Shown: in pieces, positions 1-12,534 of the stretch
How positions within the stretch are numbered: the stretch's first letter is position 1
Layout: each line of letters opens with the position of its first letter
DNA from: RUG563 sp024681215
Lineage (GTDB): Bacteria; Bacillota; Clostridia; Christensenellales; Aristaeellaceae
DNA: 61,980 bases
Reading direction: 5' to 3'
Assembly (NCBI GenBank): GCA_024681215.1
Contig: JAILBG010000052.1
Coordinates: 1-61,980 of the forward strand
Made by a program: the position numbers and the translations under genes
The notes under the pieces: model-generated
Seen by the model: the letters and a program-made list of their open reading frames with translations, nothing else
Database searches by the model: none
What the model was told of the DNA's origin: nothing

Positions 1-3000
1 GATCGAGGTTCAGAAGAACAGCTACAAGCGGTTCCTGACCGAAGATCTCAAAGAGGTTCTGGCCGACGTGTCCCCCATCACGGATTACAGCGAAAACCTG
101 GTGCTGGAGTTCGTCGATTACTCGCTGGACGGCACGCCCAAGAATTCGGTGGAGCGGTGCAAGGAAAGGGATCTGACCTACGCTGCCCCGCTGAAGGTAT
201 TCGTTCGCCTGAAGAACCGGGAAACCGGCGAAATCAAGGAATCCGAAGTCTTCATGGGCGATTTTCCCCTGATGACCGAACACGGCACATTTATCATCAA
301 CGGCGCGGAGCGCGTCATCGTAAGCCAGCTGGTGCGCTCTCCCGGCGCGTATTTTGACGTGCAGATCGACAAGGCCGGCAAGCATCTTTTCTCCTCCCAG
401 ATCATCCCCAACCGGGGCGCCTGGCTGGAATATGAAACCGACAGCAACGACGTGCTGTGGGTGCGCATCGACCGCGCCCGCAAGCTGCCCATCACCGTGC
501 TCCTGCGCGCGTTGGGCTACGGCACGGACGAAGAAATCACCGAGCTGCTGGGCGAGGACGAGCGCCTCATGACCACCATCGCCCGCAGCGACTCCACCAA
601 GACCCAGGCCCAGGGCCTGCTGGAGATCTACAAGCGCCAGAAGCCCGGCGAGCCGCCCACCGAGGACGGGGCCCGGGCGCTGCTGCGCAGCCTGTTCTTC
701 GATCCCAAGCGCTATGATCTCATGCGCGTGGGCCGCTATAAGTTCAACAAGAAGCTGGGCGTGGCCGCCCGTATCGCGGGCCAGACCGCGGCCGAGGACA
801 TCATCAGCCCCATTTCCGGCGAAGTGCTGGTGGAAAAGGGCGCGTACATCACCCGGGAAAAGGCCGTCGAAGTGCAGAACAGCGGCCTGAACGCGGTGCT
901 GGTGCAGTGCGAGAACGTTACGCACAAGGTGCTGGGCAACAATTTCGTGGACGCTTCCGGCTTCCTGCCCTTCGATCCCAAGGAAGCGGGCATCCTGGAA
1001 ATGGTGCACCTGCCCACCCTGCTCAAGATCATGGAAGGCGTGCCGGAGGAGGACCTCAAGCGCGTCGTGTCCGAGCACGTGTACGATCTGGTGCCCAAGC
1101 ACATCATCATCGACGATATCGTGGCCTCCGTCAGCTATCTGCTGGGCCTGCCCTACGGCGTGGGCGTCACGGACGATATCGACCATCTGGGCAACCGCCG
1201 CCTGCGCAGCGTGGGCGAGCTGCTGCAGAACCAGGTGCGCATCGGCCTGAGCCGGCTGGAGCGCGTGGTGCGCGAGCGCATGGCCATTCAGGACGCCAAC
1301 GACGTCAAGCCCGGCGAACTGATCAACATCCGCCCCGTATCCGCCGCCATCAAGGAATTCTTCGGCTCCTCCCAGCTTTCCCAGTTCATGGACCAGCCCA
1401 ACCCCCTGGCGGAGCTGACCCACAAGCGGCGCCTTTCCGCCCTGGGCCCCGGCGGATTGAACCGCGACCGCGCCGGCATGGAAGTGCGCGACGTGCATTA
1501 TTCCCACTACGCCCGTATCTGCCCCATCGAGACGCCTGAAGGCCCCAACATCGGCCTGATCGGCTCCCTGGCCACCTACGCCCGGATCAACGAATACGGC
1601 TTTATCGAGGCCCCCTACCGCAAGGTGGACAAGGCCACCGGCAAGGTGACGGACGAAATCGTATACATGACCGCCGACGAGGAAGACAACTACAAGGTCG
1701 GCCAGGCGAAGGAACCCCTGGACGCGGACGGCCGCTTCATCAACGAGCGCGTGGTGGTCCGGTGGCGGGATGAAACCATCGAAGCCCCCGCCAGGGACGT
1801 GGACTATATCGACGTATCCCCCAAGCAGGTGGTCTCCGTGGCCACGGCCATGATCCCCTTCCTGGAAAACGACGACGCCAACCGCGCCCTGATGGGCTCC
1901 AACATGCAGCGTCAGGCGGTGCCCCTGCTGGTGCCCGAAGCCCCCATCGTGGGCACCGGCATGGAATACAAGGCCGCCCACGACAGCGGCGTGGTGATGC
2001 TGTCCAAGCACGCGGGCGTCGTATCCAGCGTGGCGGCGGACGAGATCGTCATTCAGGACGAGCTGGGCGAAAAGCACTCCTACCGCCTCACCAAGTTTGC
2101 CCGCAGCAACCAGGGCACCTGCATCAACCAGCGTCCCCGGGTCAGCCAGGGCCAGAAAATCGAGGTGGGCGATCTGCTGGCGGACGGCCCCTCCACCGAG
2201 AACGGCGAGATCGGCCTGGGCAAAAACATGCTCATCGGCTTCATGACCTGGGAAGGCTACAACTACGAGGACGCCGTCCTCATCAGCGAACGGCTGGTGA
2301 AGGAGGACAAATACACCTCCATCCATATTGAAGAATACGAATCCGAAGCCCGGGAAACCAAGCTCGGCCCGGAGGAGATCACCCGGGACATCCCCAACGT
2401 GGGCGAAGACGCCATCAAGGACCTGGACGAGAACGGCATCATCCGCATCGGCGCGGAAGTGCGCTCCGGCGATATCCTGGTGGGCAAGGTGACCCCCAAG
2501 GGCGAAACCGAGCTGACGGCGGAAGAACGGCTGCTGCGAGCCATCTTCGGCGAAAAGGCCCGGGAAGTGCGCGACACCTCCCTCAAGGTGCCTCACGGCG
2601 AAGGCGGCATCATCGTGGACGTGAAAACCTTCACCCGCGAAAACAAGGACGAGCTCTCTCCCGGCGTGAATGAAATGGTCCGCGTCTACATCGCCCAGAA
2701 GCGCAAGATCAGCGTGGGCGACAAGATGTCCGGCCGCCACGGCAACAAGGGCGTCGTTTCTCGCATCCTGCGGGAGGAGGATATGCCCTTCCTGCCCGAC
2801 GGCACCCCGCTGGACATCGTGCTGAACCCCCTGGGCGTTCCCTCCCGTATGAACATCGGCCAGGTGCTGGAAGTGCATCTGGGCATCGCCGCCCGCACCC
2901 TGGGCTGGCACATCGCCACCCCGGTCTTCGACGGCGCCACCAAGGAAGACATCGAAGAATGCCTGAAGAAAGCGGGCCTCCGCCCCGACGGCAAGACCAT

Positions 3001-3634
3001 CCTTTACGACGGCCGCACCGGCGATCCCTTTGAAAATCCCGTGACGGTGGGCATCATGTACTTCCTCAAGCTGCACCATCTGGTGGACGATAAGATGCAC
3101 GCCCGTTCCACCGGCCCCTACTCCCTGGTGACCCAGCAGCCCCTGGGTGGCAAGGCCCAGTTCGGCGGCCAGCGCTTCGGCGAAATGGAAGTGTGGGCCC
3201 TGGAGGCCTACGGTGCCGCCAATACCCTGCAGGAGATCCTCACCGTCAAGTCCGACGACGTGGTGGGCCGCGTGAAGACCTACGAAGCCATCGTCAAGGG
3301 CCAGAACATCCCCACCCCCGGCGTGCCCGAATCCTTCAAGGTGCTCATCAAGGAGCTGCAGGCCCTGGCCCTGGATATCCAGGTGCTGGATGAGAACAAG
3401 CACCTCATCGAGCTCAAGGAACTGGAGAACGATGACGACGATATGGATACGCCCATGCCCGCCAGCCGCGAACCGCTGCCTGAAGAGGACTTCCTGGACG
3501 AAGGCGGCGCCGCCGAGGAAGGCGAAGACGTGAACCTGGACGAGGATCTGAGCCTGGACGACGATTTCGCCGATTTTGAGGTGGACGACGTGCTGGACGA
3601 TCTGAAGCTGGACGACGACGACGATATTGAGTAA
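1..3634 (+). CDS. rpoB: DNA-directed RNA polymerase subunit beta, 5' end outside window
   Basis: Beta subunit of RNA polymerase, which forms half of the active-site cleft and the rifampicin pocket. The frame is already open at base 2 (first residues IEVQKNSYKRFL, normally some 20 residues into RpoB), so the GTG at 68 is internal and the true start lies upstream. The rifampicin-region pattern SQLSQFMDQ followed by LTHKRRLSALGPGGL (about 1366–1460) is the usual drug-sensitive form. GDKMSGRHGNKG (about 2719–2754) and the C-terminal clamp are present. After the normal C-terminal core the protein continues for roughly 70 residues of mostly Asp/Glu (about 3418–3634), a long acidic tail. rpoC follows 71 bases later in the same operon. 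Identification is certain; only the 5' end is missing. Confidence 0.98.
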   Translation, partial: IEVQKNSYKRFLTEDLKEVLADVSPITDYSENLVLEFVDYSLDGTPKNSVERCKERDLTYAAPLKVFVRLKNRETGEIKESEVFMGDFPLMTEHGTFIINGAERVIVSQLVRSPGAYFDVQIDKAGKHLFSSQIIPNRGAWLEYETDSNDVLWVRIDRARKLPITVLLRALGYGTDEEITELLGEDERLMTTIARSDSTKTQAQGLLEIYKRQKPGEPPTEDGARALLRSLFFDPKRYDLMRVGRYKFNKKLGVAARIAGQTAAEDIISPISGEVLVEKGAYITREKAVEVQNSGLNAVLVQCENVTHKVLGNNFVDASGFLPFDPKEAGILEMVHLPTLLKIMEGVPEEDLKRVVSEHVYDLVPKHIIIDDIVASVSYLLGLPYGVGVTDDIDHLGNRRLRSVGELLQNQVRIGLSRLERVVRERMAIQDANDVKPGELINIRPVSAAIKEFFGSSQLSQFMDQPNPLAELTHKRRLSALGPGGLNRDRAGMEVRDVHYSHYARICPIETPEGPNIGLIGSLATYARINEYGFIEAPYRKVDKATGKVTDEIVYMTADEEDNYKVGQAKEPLDADGRFINERVVVRWRDETIEAPARDVDYIDVSPKQVVSVATAMIPFLENDDANRALMGSNMQRQAVPLLVPEAPIVGTGMEYKAAHDSGVVMLSKHAGVVSSVAADEIVIQDELGEKHSYRLTKFARSNQGTCINQRPRVSQGQKIEVGDLLADGPSTENGEIGLGKNMLIGFMTWEGYNYEDAVLISERLVKEDKYTSIHIEEYESEARETKLGPEEITRDIPNVGEDAIKDLDENGIIRIGAEVRSGDILVGKVTPKGETELTAEERLLRAIFGEKAREVRDTSLKVPHGEGGIIVDVKTFTRENKDELSPGVNEMVRVYIAQKRKISVGDKMSGRHGNKGVVSRILREEDMPFLPDGTPLDIVLNPLGVPSRMNIGQVLEVHLGIAARTLGWHIATPVFDGATKEDIEECLKKAGLRPDGKTILYDGRTGDPFENPVTVGIMYFLKLHHLVDDKMHARSTGPYSLVTQQPLGGKAQFGGQRFGEMEVWALEAYGAANTLQEILTVKSDDVVGRVKTYEAIVKGQNIPTPGVPESFKVLIKELQALALDIQVLDENKHLIELKELENDDDDMDTPMPASREPLPEEDFLDEGGAAEEGEDVNLDEDLSLDDDFADFEVDDVLDDLKLDDDDDIE

Positions 3635-3705
3635 CCGGTTTCCCCCATTTTATCGGAAAACGGAGAAACCAAGCGAAACGGCCAAAGCGGAGGGAGTTTC
3701 GATCC

Positions 3706-7266
<3,561 letters not shown>

Positions 7267-7278
7267 TCAGTATAATCG

Positions 7279-7320
7279 CTGCCCGCCGCAGTCCGGAAGG
7301 ATCACGGCGGGCAGTTCTTT
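7279..7320 (+). terminator. Hairpin terminator of rpoBC
   Basis: A perfect 10-bp stem, CTGCCCGCCG (7279–7288) with CGGCGGGCAG (7305–7314), has a 16-base loop and is followed by TTCTTT. The U tract is short, so termination may be partial. The hairpin also sits directly before the ribosome binding site of the next gene. Confidence 0.7.
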
Positions 7321-7332
7321 ATGGAGGCAGCC

Positions 7333-8022
7333 ATGAACCGATATGCGGACGCCTGCGGCCGGGTGTTTTCCAGCGCCCATTACGATCTGCATTTCCGCCC
7401 CGGCTCCTGCGCGGAAAGGGACATCCGCCTGATCGCCGCGGAGCAGGAAAAATGCTATGCCGCCATCACGGAAGCCCTTGGCATCACGCCGCCCTTCCGC
7501 ATCCAGTATTACCTGCTGGACACCCCGGAGGAGGTGGGCGAGGTCTACGGCGACAACGAGCCCTGCAACGGCTTCGCCTCCCCGCCGGACACGGTGTTCG
7601 CCGTGTACAGCGACAAGGTGCGGTGCATCGGCATGCACGAGGACACCCACCTCATTTCCTACGTGCGCAAGCGCCCCGAAACCGCCTTCCTCCGAGAGGG
7701 CCTGGCCATGTATATGGACAGGGCCTGGTGGGGCCGGGAAAACGAAGGCTGGGTGCGGGATTTCCTTGGGGACGGGCGGTATCTTTCCGTTCCAGCCCTT
7801 TTGGATAACCATTTCTTTTTCGCCCATCCCGACGCCGTCACCTACCCCATCGCCGGCGCCTTCACCCGCTTCCTTGCGGAAAGGCTTGGCATGCGGGGAT
7901 ACCTGGAGCAGGTGTATTACGCGGAAAAAGAGGCCCGGGACGCCGTTGAAAGCGCCCTGGGCCTGCCCGGGGAGGAATGGGACGGCGCGTTTTCCGCCTG
8001 GCTCGCCAGCCTCACCAGATGA
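7333..8022 (+). CDS. Gluzincin-like (peptidase MA-type) metalloprotein
   Basis: Protein of 229 residues with a zinc-peptidase signature: H102-E-D-T-H106, then REGLAMYM with E122 as likely third ligand, 16 residues downstream. This HExxH…E spacing is that of gluzincin/peptidase MA-like domains. No signal peptide or membrane segment is visible, so it is probably cytoplasmic. An in-frame ATG at 7321 exists, but GGAGG at 7323–7327 lies 5 bases before the ATG at 7333, which is therefore chosen. Its end overlaps the convergent membrane methyltransferase gene by 11 bases. The substrate is unknown; the family assignment rests on the motif and overall shape only. Confidence 0.6.
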   Translation: MNRYADACGRVFSSAHYDLHFRPGSCAERDIRLIAAEQEKCYAAITEALGITPPFRIQYYLLDTPEEVGEVYGDNEPCNGFASPPDTVFAVYSDKVRCIGMHEDTHLISYVRKRPETAFLREGLAMYMDRAWWGRENEGWVRDFLGDGRYLSVPALLDNHFFFAHPDAVTYPIAGAFTRFLAERLGMRGYLEQVYYAEKEARDAVESALGLPGEEWDGAFSAWLASLTR

Positions 8023-8683
8023 AGGGGATCAGCCGCCATTTCACCTTCTTTTCGTATTCCCGGTAGCCGGCCAGCCCCTCCTCCAGCACCTTTTCTTCAT
8101 TCAGGATCCGCTTCACCAGCAGCGCGGGATACAAAAGCATCACGATCAGGGAGGGCAGCGACCCCAGCACCAGCGCCATGGACAGGAACAGCCACACCGT
8201 CACCGCATACATGGGATGGCGCACGACGCCGTACAGCCCCGTGTCGATCACCTTCTGGTTTTCCTGCACCTCCACGGTGCGGCTCAGATACGCGTTTTCC
8301 CGCAGCACCTCGGCGTACAGCGCATAGGACAGAAGGAACACCGCCGCCCCCAGGGCCACCAGCCACCGGGGCATCACGGTCCACTGAAAACGGAAATTCA
8401 GCCCGGCCAGCACGAACGCGGCCAGGAACATCAGGGCGCTTACGGCCAGCACCAGCTTCTGCTCCCCCTCCTTCTCCCGGGCGTTCAGCCGCCTGCGCAG
8501 CAGATCGGGGTTTTTGAAATACATCACGAATCCCGCCCCCAGCATGGGCAGGAACAAAAGCCCCATGAACAGCCACCCGTTGGGAAAACGCAGCGTGCCC
8601 GCCGGCAGGAAAAGCATGAGCCCCACCAGGATCACGCCCGAAACGTATTTGATCAGGCCTTGGCCCAGCAGCTTTTTTTCCAT
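8012..8683 (-). CDS. Isoprenylcysteine carboxyl methyltransferase-like membrane protein
   Basis: Membrane protein of 223 residues with about five hydrophobic segments. The C-terminal half has the ICMT/PEMT pattern: GLYGVVRHPMYA (the HPMY motif that contacts S-adenosylmethionine), then an EE…YREY…W stretch just before the C terminus. Bacterial members of this family methylate small membrane-associated substrates, mostly undefined. ATG at 8683 is preceded by GGAGG with a suitable gap. It lies just downstream of the prohibitin-like gene on the same strand, separated by a hairpin, and its last 11 bases overlap the convergent gluzincin gene. Confidence 0.8.
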   Translation of the reverse strand: MEKKLLGQGLIKYVSGVILVGLMLFLPAGTLRFPNGWLFMGLLFLPMLGAGFVMYFKNPDLLRRRLNAREKEGEQKLVLAVSALMFLAAFVLAGLNFRFQWTVMPRWLVALGAAVFLLSYALYAEVLRENAYLSRTVEVQENQKVIDTGLYGVVRHPMYAVTVWLFLSMALVLGSLPSLIVMLLYPALLVKRILNEEKVLEEGLAGYREYEKKVKWRLIPFIW

Positions 8684-8698
8684 GATCCATCCTCCGTA

Positions 8699-8728
8699 AA
8701 AACTGGCCGGGAGCTTTCGCTCCCGGCC
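8699..8728 (-). terminator. Hairpin terminator of the prohibitin-like gene
   Basis: A perfect 10-bp stem, GGCCGGGAGC with GCTCCCGGCC (8705–8728) and a 4-base loop, is followed on the minus strand by AGTTTTTAC. It lies between the stop of the SPFH gene and the start of the methyltransferase gene. Confidence 0.75.
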
Positions 8729-8736
8729 GTTGGCTT

Positions 8737-9666
8737 TTATTTAACTGTGGTTTCCTGGGGCTGAGTCTCGTTCAGGCTCAGCACCGGCAGCGCCTCCGCC
8801 GCGCCGCCGCTGACGTAGGTGGGCAGCTGGCCGTTCCAGGTGTTCACCTGGGTGAAATTGATCAGCTCGGGGGTCAGGGACTGGGCGATCTGCCGGTTGG
8901 CATCGGCCTCGGCTTCCGCCTTGGTGCGGATGGAGTAGGCCGCGGCGTCCGCGTCGATCTTCACCACGTTGGCCTTCGCCTCGGCGTCGATCTTCTGGCG
9001 CTCGGCCTGCTGCTGGGTTTCCATGGTCTTCTGCTCCTGCTCGATCTCGGCCTGCAGCTTCCGCTGGGCGGCCACCTGCTTGGCTTCTACCGCGTCGGTG
9101 AAGGCGTCGGTGAAATCCAGGTTCTCGATGGAAACGGAAATGATGTTGATCCCGTAGTGCTTCATTTCGCTCACCAGGTTATTCCGGATCTGGACGGACA
9201 GCTGCTCCCGGGCGCTGACCAGGTTTTCCGCGGTGTACTTGGAAAAGACGGCCTTGGTGCTTTCCAGCATCCGGGGATACACCAGCTTGTTGAAATAATC
9301 CGTGCCCACTTCCTTGAACAGGGTCATGGCGGTGGTCTTGTCGATGGCGTAGTTGATGGAGCCGATGATGTCCACCTGCTGAATATCGCTGGAGAAGGCC
9401 TGGGTGGAGAAGGGGGTCTTCTGCTCCCGGTTGTCCATGAGAATGATCTCCTGGAAGGGGCTCTTGAAGTGGAAGCCGGCCTCCAGGGTGTAATCCTCCA
9501 CCTTGCCGAAGGTGGTGATGATGGCGGTGTTTCCGGTGGGCACCTGCACGGTGCACAGGGAGAACAGGATGATCGCCAGCACGATCAGCACGCCCGCCAG
9601 GATCAGGCCCTTGGAGGGCTTGAAGGCCTTTTTACCGGTATTGCTGTTCATGTTCACGCCGTTCAT
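8737..9666 (-). CDS. Prohibitin-family SPFH/band 7 membrane protein
   Basis: Protein of 309 residues: a short cytoplasmic N terminus, one membrane segment (about residues 20–37), an SPFH/band 7 domain (about 40–215), then a charged Gln/Glu/Ala/Lys-rich coiled coil (about 190–260). Pieces typical of prohibitin-like proteins are visible (TGNTAIITTFGKVED, GINIISVSIENLDF). Such proteins oligomerise into membrane microdomains and often modulate membrane proteases. The frame stays open upstream to 9849, but the ATG at 9666 has a GAGGAAG site and the extra upstream residues do not resemble the family. It is a single gene, divergent from the alpha/beta hydrolase. Confidence 0.88.
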   Translation of the reverse strand: MNGVNMNSNTGKKAFKPSKGLILAGVLIVLAIILFSLCTVQVPTGNTAIITTFGKVEDYTLEAGFHFKSPFQEIILMDNREQKTPFSTQAFSSDIQQVDIIGSINYAIDKTTAMTLFKEVGTDYFNKLVYPRMLESTKAVFSKYTAENLVSAREQLSVQIRNNLVSEMKHYGINIISVSIENLDFTDAFTDAVEAKQVAAQRKLQAEIEQEQKTMETQQQAERQKIDAEAKANVVKIDADAAAYSIRTKAEAEADANRQIAQSLTPELINFTQVNTWNGQLPTYVSGGAAEALPVLSLNETQPQETTVK

Positions 9667-9747
9667 TGCTTCTTCCTCGCTTTCGTTTTCTTGAGAACGG
9701 GAACAGTATAGCACACCCGGCCCGCCGGGAAAAGAGGGCGCTCCCCA

Positions 9748-9776
9748 AATATACAGTTTTCCGCTTGAATTGTCAG
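9748..9776 (-). promoter_or_regulatory. Candidate sigma-A promoter of the prohibitin-like gene
   Basis: On the minus strand CTGACA (9776–9771), a 17-base spacer and TATATT (9753–9748) form a good sigma-A-type promoter about 80 bases upstream of the start. A second possible -10 box (TATACT, about 9710) is closer to the gene but lacks a good -35. Confidence 0.5.
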
Positions 9777-9866
9777 CCCGGGCGGTTTTCCTGTTGCGCA
9801 AAACGGCGAATGGGTGTAAAGTAAGAATGAAAAAAATGAACGTCACCAAAGGAGAACGATCCGGCC

Positions 9867-10685
9867 ATGGCAGATGAAAAGAATCCCTTCCCCTGGCTTG
9901 CCCAGCTGCCGCCCCTCCCCCTCTGGCAGGGCGAAGCCCCCTATGCCGCCGACAGCCCCGATCAGGCCCCGCCGTCCCTGCGCCCCTTCCCGGCGGAGAA
10001 CGCCCGGGGGGCCGTGGTGGTGGTGCCCGGCGGCGGATATTATATGAAAGCGGACCATGAAGGCGTGCCCATCGCGGTGCTGCTCAACAGCCAGGGCATC
10101 AGCGCCTATGTGCTGGATTACCGGGTGCACCCCTGCCACCCCTTAGCGCCGCTGGGCGACGCCCAGCGCGCGATCCGGCTGGTCCGGTCCCTGGGGTATG
10201 AAAAGGTGGCCATCCTGGGCTTTTCCGCGGGGGGACACCTGTGCTGCTCCGCCGCCACCCATTTCGACAACGGAAAGCCGGATGATCCCGACCCGGTGGA
10301 GCGCTTTTCCTGCCGCCCGGACGCCTTCATCCCCTGTTATTCCGTGGTCACCTTCCGGGAGCCCTTCACCCACCTGAGCTCCCGCCAGGGGCTGCTGAGG
10401 GAGGAATGGGAAAAGGAAGAATGGCTGCGCTTTTTCTCCGCCGAGGAAAACGTCGCCGCCGATACGCCCCCGGCCTTTCTCTGGCACACGGCGGAGGACG
10501 GGAGCGTGCCGGTGCAGAACAGCCTGCTCCTGGCCCGGGCTCTGGCGGATCATCAGGTGCCCTTTGAAATGCACGTGTATCCCGCGGGCGGCCACGGCAT
10601 GGGCCTGGCCTCCATGTGCGCGCCGGCGGCCCAGTGGGGCGCTGAAATGTGCCGGTGGCTGCTGGAAAAGGGGTGGGGCGCATGA
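9867..10685 (+). CDS. Alpha/beta hydrolase, esterase/lipase (BD-FAE-like)
   Basis: Cytoplasmic hydrolase of 272 residues with an oxyanion-hole motif PGGGYYM (54–60), nucleophile elbow G118-F-S120-A-G-G and catalytic His in GGHGMG (H243); the acid is probably D211 or nearby E210. The HGG-type oxyanion loop and overall pattern resemble acetyl-xylan esterase/feruloyl-esterase-like hydrolases, and gut relatives often deacylate carbohydrate side chains. No signal peptide is present, so any sugar ester would be hydrolysed after uptake. Translation is coupled to the next gene (ATGA overlap). The substrate is inferred, not shown. Confidence 0.85.
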   Translation: MADEKNPFPWLAQLPPLPLWQGEAPYAADSPDQAPPSLRPFPAENARGAVVVVPGGGYYMKADHEGVPIAVLLNSQGISAYVLDYRVHPCHPLAPLGDAQRAIRLVRSLGYEKVAILGFSAGGHLCCSAATHFDNGKPDDPDPVERFSCRPDAFIPCYSVVTFREPFTHLSSRQGLLREEWEKEEWLRFFSAEENVAADTPPAFLWHTAEDGSVPVQNSLLLARALADHQVPFEMHVYPAGGHGMGLASMCAPAAQWGAEMCRWLLEKGWGA

Positions 10686-11575
10686 TGCAGAAAACGGACC
10701 CCGCCGCCCAGGCGAAGCGCTTTTCCGCGGCCTGGTGGAAGGAGATCGGCCTGCTGAACCTGGGCACCCTGCTCATGGCCGTGGGCGTGTATTTCTTCAA
10801 ATTCCCCAATCATTTCACCACCGGCGGCGTCAGCGGCATTTCCATCCTGCTGGCCCCGTACCTGACCGGTATTTCCACCGCCACGCTGAACCTGATCCTC
10901 AACGCGGCGCTGCTGGCGGTAGCGCTGCTGTTCCTGGGCCGGGATTTCGGCCTGCGCACGGCGTATTCCAGCCTGGTGTTTTCTCTGCTGACGCTGGTAT
11001 TTGAAAAGGTCCTCCCCATGGACGCCCCCATGACCGGGCAGCCGCTGCTGGAATTAATGTTCGCCGTGGGGATCCCGGCGGTGGGCTCCGCCATCCTGTT
11101 CCACGTCAGCGCCTCCTCCGGGGGCACGGACATCATCGCCATGCTGATGAAGAAGCTTTCCCATATGAACATCGGCCTGGCCCTGGCCCTGGCCGACCTG
11201 GCGGTGGCCGTGGGCGCGTGCTTCGTATTCGGGATGGAAACGGGGCTGTTCTCCCTCTTCGGGCTGTTCATCAAATCCATCCTGGTGGACGCGGTGATGG
11301 ATAACCTGCGCACCTACAAGGTGTTCCAGATCATCACCGACGACCCCGATCCCATCTGCGACTACATCATGAACCGCCTGCACCACAGCGCCACCGTCAC
11401 CGAAGGCAAGGGCGCCTTTTCCCACAAGCCCCATACCATCCTCATGACCGTGGTGAACCGGTCCCAGGCCATCCGGCTGCAGATGTTCGTCCGCTCCACC
11501 GACCCCCATTCCTTCATCACCATCACATCCTCCAGCGAGATCATCGGCAAGGGCTTCCGGGGCATGAGCGAATAA
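10682..11575 (+). CDS. YitT-family membrane protein (DUF161/DUF2179)
   Basis: Protein of 297 residues with five to six membrane segments in the first two thirds (signature FKFPNHFTTGGVSGIS near residue 40) and a soluble C-terminal DUF2179 domain (about 205–290, with VNRSQAIRLQMFVRSTDP). The family is widespread in Firmicutes and its transport substrate is not established. An upstream in-frame start exists, but ATG at 10682 overlaps the hydrolase stop as ATGA, the usual coupling in this genome. The gene ends before a strong bidirectional terminator. Confidence 0.88.
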   Translation: MMQKTDPAAQAKRFSAAWWKEIGLLNLGTLLMAVGVYFFKFPNHFTTGGVSGISILLAPYLTGISTATLNLILNAALLAVALLFLGRDFGLRTAYSSLVFSLLTLVFEKVLPMDAPMTGQPLLELMFAVGIPAVGSAILFHVSASSGGTDIIAMLMKKLSHMNIGLALALADLAVAVGACFVFGMETGLFSLFGLFIKSILVDAVMDNLRTYKVFQIITDDPDPICDYIMNRLHHSATVTEGKGAFSHKPHTILMTVVNRSQAIRLQMFVRSTDPHSFITITSSSEIIGKGFRGMSE

Positions 11576-11638
11576 CGATTCAAAAATACCGTCTTTGGGC
11601 GCCTTTTCCCATCGGCGCAAAGAAAAATGCGCACAGCA

Positions 11639-11684
11639 AAAAACCGGCTCCGTCCTGCATGCAGCATGAACGGAACCGGTTTTT
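11639..11684. terminator. Bidirectional intrinsic terminator
   Basis: A 15-bp stem, AAAAACCGGCTCCGT (11639–11653) with ACGGAACCGGTTTTT (11670–11684), has one G·U pair and carries an A tract on one side and a T tract on the other. It sits between the convergent YitT-family and VanX-like genes and would stop transcription from both sides. Confidence 0.9.
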
Positions 11685-11695
11685 CCTGTTTGTGC

Positions 11696-12457
11696 TCAAT
11701 TCGCCTTTACGGAATCCACGCTCACCGGGAAGGTGAAATACGTGTCGGCATAAGGCTCGTTTTCCAGCGTAAAGTGCCACCATTCCTCCACCAGCGGCTT
11801 AAAGCCGTGGCGGATCATGGCTTCCCGCAGGATCATGCGGTTCTGGTACTGTTCCTCCGTGATCCCCTGATAATCCGGGTGGCTCAGCTCGCCGAAATAA
11901 TCGAAGGTGCCGCCCATGTCCACTTCTTTTTCCGCGGTCATGTCAAACAGCGTCGGGTCCACCGTGCTGCCCCGGCTGTGGCCGGAATGCTCGGCAATGT
12001 AGCCCAGGGGGAACAGCACGTCCTTTTCCAATTCCGGATAGAAATACGCCTTCATGCGCACGTCCTCAAAATCCAGCGCCCAGCGCATGAAATGGGACAC
12101 CGCCTTCTGGGGCCGGTACGCATCGAAGATCTTCAGCCGGTACCCTTGGGCGATCACATCGTCGCTGACGGCCTTCAGGGCCTCCGCCGCCTCCCGGGTC
12201 AGCAACGCCACGGGCTGCTCATAGCCGTCGATCCTGTCGCCCACGAAATTGTACGTGGAGTAGTAGCGGATCTCCAGGATCGCATCCGGCACCGCATCGG
12301 TCAGCAGCACGAAATCCGAGGCGTCGTCCGAGAGCTTCACCCCGTCCTCCTGTTCGTTCTGCGGCGCGTCTTCCGCTTTCGCCGCTTCCTCGCCCAGCGC
12401 CGATACGCACATCCAGCACAGGCACAGCGCCAGCAATCCGGCCAGCAGCTTTTTCAT
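11696..12457 (-). CDS. Exported D-Ala-D-Ala dipeptidase, VanX/DdpX-type (M15D)
   Basis: Protein of 253 residues with a clear signal peptide (about 1–22, MKKLLAGLLALCL then SALGEE). The M15 zinc pattern is complete: H160 and D167 in GHSRGSTVD, E225 (catalytic base) and H228 in EEWWHF, plus the DAYRP arginine (R115) typical of VanX-type dipeptidases. Family members split D-Ala-D-Ala; export suggests recycling of cell-wall dipeptide rather than vancomycin resistance, and no vanH/vanA genes are near. ATG at 12457 is preferred to 12478 because AAGGAGG stands 8 bases upstream. It lies downstream of the PIG-L gene on the same strand with a hairpin between. Confidence 0.88.
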   Translation of the reverse strand: MKKLLAGLLALCLCWMCVSALGEEAAKAEDAPQNEQEDGVKLSDDASDFVLLTDAVPDAILEIRYYSTYNFVGDRIDGYEQPVALLTREAAEALKAVSDDVIAQGYRLKIFDAYRPQKAVSHFMRWALDFEDVRMKAYFYPELEKDVLFPLGYIAEHSGHSRGSTVDPTLFDMTAEKEVDMGGTFDYFGELSHPDYQGITEEQYQNRMILREAMIRHGFKPLVEEWWHFTLENEPYADTYFTFPVSVDSVKAN

Positions 12458-12496
12458 TTTTCCATCCTCCTTGCCCATGATTGGCAGATATCCTTT

Positions 12497-12521
12497 AGCC
12501 GGGGAAGCCTGATCCCCGGCT
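12497..12521 (-). terminator. Hairpin between PIG-L and VanX-like genes
   Basis: A perfect 9-bp stem, AGCCGGGGA (12497–12505) with TCCCCGGCT (12513–12521). The run of T follows on the plus strand, while on the minus strand, where the flanking genes lie, the hairpin is preceded by A and followed by AAAGG. It would therefore attenuate rather than fully terminate. Confidence 0.45.
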
Positions 12522-12534
12522 TTTTGACAGCGCG

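Noticed and set aside
11696..12457. Vancomycin resistance cluster from the VanX-like gene
   Set aside because: No vanH, vanA/B or vanRS genes nearby, and the enzyme has a signal peptide.
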